From positions 30,926-66,165 of the forward strand of contig JAGQTQ010000071.1 of the NCBI GenBank assembly GCA_020438905.1: 35,240 nt of DNA, given 5' to 3'. The notes under the pieces are model-generated. The model was not told the DNA's origin. It did not search any database and saw nothing but the letters and a program-made list of their open reading frames with translations. This document shows positions 34,588-35,240 of this stretch, piece by piece. Each line of letters opens with the position of its first letter. Within the stretch, counting starts at the first letter, position 1. The position numbers and the translations under genes are program-made. Source of the DNA: Mycobacterium sp. (GTDB lineage: Bacteria > Actinomycetota > Actinomycetes > Mycobacteriales > Mycobacteriaceae).

Positions 34588-35240
34588 CTAGCCCTCCAGC
34601 GAAGCCGGCGGGTTGAAGCGGTCACCGTACTTGGCGGCCAGTTCCTTGGCGCGGGCCACGAAGCCGGCTTTGCCTCCGGGGTATCCGGTGATGAACTGCG
34701 CCGCCCCGCCGGTCCACGGCGGGAAGCCGATGCCCATGATCGAGCCGATATTGGCATCCGCCGTCGTCTCGATGACGCCCTCGTCAAAGCACTTCTGGGT
34801 CTCCAGTGCCTCGGCGAACAACATCCGGTCGATCATGTCCTGCAGCGGCGGCTTCGAGGTGCCGGAGTTGAACGTCTCCCGCAGGCCCGGCCACAACTGG
34901 GTCCGCTTGCCGTCGACGTACTCGTAGAAGCCCGCACCGGAAAGCCGCGACGGCCGGCCGATCTCGATCATCTTCTCCACGACCGCCTCGGCCGGGTGCG
35001 CGTGGTACGTGCCGCCGGCATCCTCGATACCCTTGCGGCTGGCGACGGCGATCTTGTGCATCAACTCCATGTTGAGCTCGTCGGAGAGCTGCAAAGGCGG
35101 AGCCGGGTAGCCCGCCTGTGAACCCGCGTGCTCGATCGACGCCGGCTCGACACCCTCGCCCAGCATCGCCAGCGCCTCGTTGATGAAGGTGCCGATCACG
35201 CGGCTGGTGTAGAAACCGCGGCTGTCGTTGACCACGATCG
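34588..35240 (-). CDS. fadB: FadB, 3-hydroxyacyl-CoA dehydrogenase/enoyl-CoA hydratase (5' end missing)
   Basis: The gene enters from the right edge and is the C-terminal 216 or so residues of the multifunctional fatty-acid oxidation enzyme (Rv0860 has about 720). The visible part contains VNDSRGFYTSRVIGTFINEALAMLGEG, the helical 3-hydroxyacyl-CoA dehydrogenase C-terminal domains with GRPSRLSGAGFYEY and IGSIMGIGFPPWTGGAAQFI, and ends NPPASLEG. The hydratase and NAD-binding parts lie outside the window. It oxidises 3-hydroxyacyl-CoA in beta-oxidation. An acetyl-CoA acyltransferase gene is expected further upstream, as in M. tuberculosis (fadA). Confidence 0.93.
   Translation of the reverse strand, partial: IVVNDSRGFYTSRVIGTFINEALAMLGEGVEPASIEHAGSQAGYPAPPLQLSDELNMELMHKIAVASRKGIEDAGGTYHAHPAEAVVEKMIEIGRPSRLSGAGFYEYVDGKRTQLWPGLRETFNSGTSKPPLQDMIDRMLFAEALETQKCFDEGVIETTADANIGSIMGIGFPPWTGGAAQFITGYPGGKAGFVARAKELAAKYGDRFNPPASLEG

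Overview
The window is chromosomal DNA from a high-GC actinobacterium, almost certainly a Mycobacterium/Mycolicibacterium species. The gene order arfABC - FAD oxidoreductase - gltA2 - citA - fprB - AurF-like - serC - sepH - TrmH-type methyltransferase - DUF3027 - MFS - DUF2771 - cspB - yccF - moaA - moaD - rpfA - moaE - mog - moaC - XPB pair - fadB is the M. tuberculosis Rv0901-to-Rv0860 neighbourhood, read in the opposite direction and with different insertions. Other mycobacterial signs are dense packing, many GTG starts, ATGA/GTGA overlaps and many start codons lying 6-8 nt after a TANNNT-like -10 box. I see no rRNA, tRNA, IS element, prophage or CRISPR; the window looks like core genome with a few accessory genes. 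|| Layout. 1-1380 (minus): the arfABC envelope operon, with arfC cut by the window edge. 1476-3476: FKBP prolyl isomerase and a divergent phytoene-dehydrogenase-like flavoprotein. 3483-9086: central metabolism and vitamin B6 (DHA2-type MFS pump, citrate synthase gltA2, TetR regulator, pdxH, second citrate synthase citA). 9039-11783: fprB ferredoxin/NADPH reductase and an AurF-like diiron protein. 11923-13910: serC and the cell-division gene sepH. 13939-19010: small membrane proteins, an RNA 2'-O-methyltransferase, an SRPBCC protein, DUF3027, an MFS-like protein and a DUF2771 protein. 19027-24446: cspB, then the molybdopterin cluster (yccF-moaA-moaD forward, moaE-mog-moaC reverse) split by rpfA. 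24511-28468: a helicase-associated protein and the XPB/ERCC3 helicase. 28477-33280: LysR regulator, small secreted protein, F420-type luciferase-like oxidoreductase, sedolisin (S53) protease and a membrane-anchored partner. 33304-35240: a zinc-ribbon/PrsW-like membrane protein and the 3' part of fadB. || Regulation. The 415-bp gap before rpfA holds a near-perfect CRP site, a direct-repeat MtrA-like site and a c-di-AMP (ydaO-type) riboswitch whose outer P1 strand contains the rpfA ribosome-binding site, so cAMP, a two-component system and c-di-AMP may all act on one resuscitation gene. At least fourteen starts look leaderless. A leaderless eight-codon ORF appears to be stop-start coupled to the XPB gene. 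|| Structural oddities. There are four in-frame or near-gene minisatellites (11-residue repeats in arfC, 16-bp repeats at the gltA2 and sepH stops, 15-bp repeats in DUF3027 and the facing MFS gene). Convergent genes repeatedly share a CTAG stop tetranucleotide, citA and fprB overlap by 48 bp, and the MFS gene after gltA2 has no usual start codon in front of its first membrane helix. Homologue names refer to remembered M. tuberculosis families and were not checked by a search.
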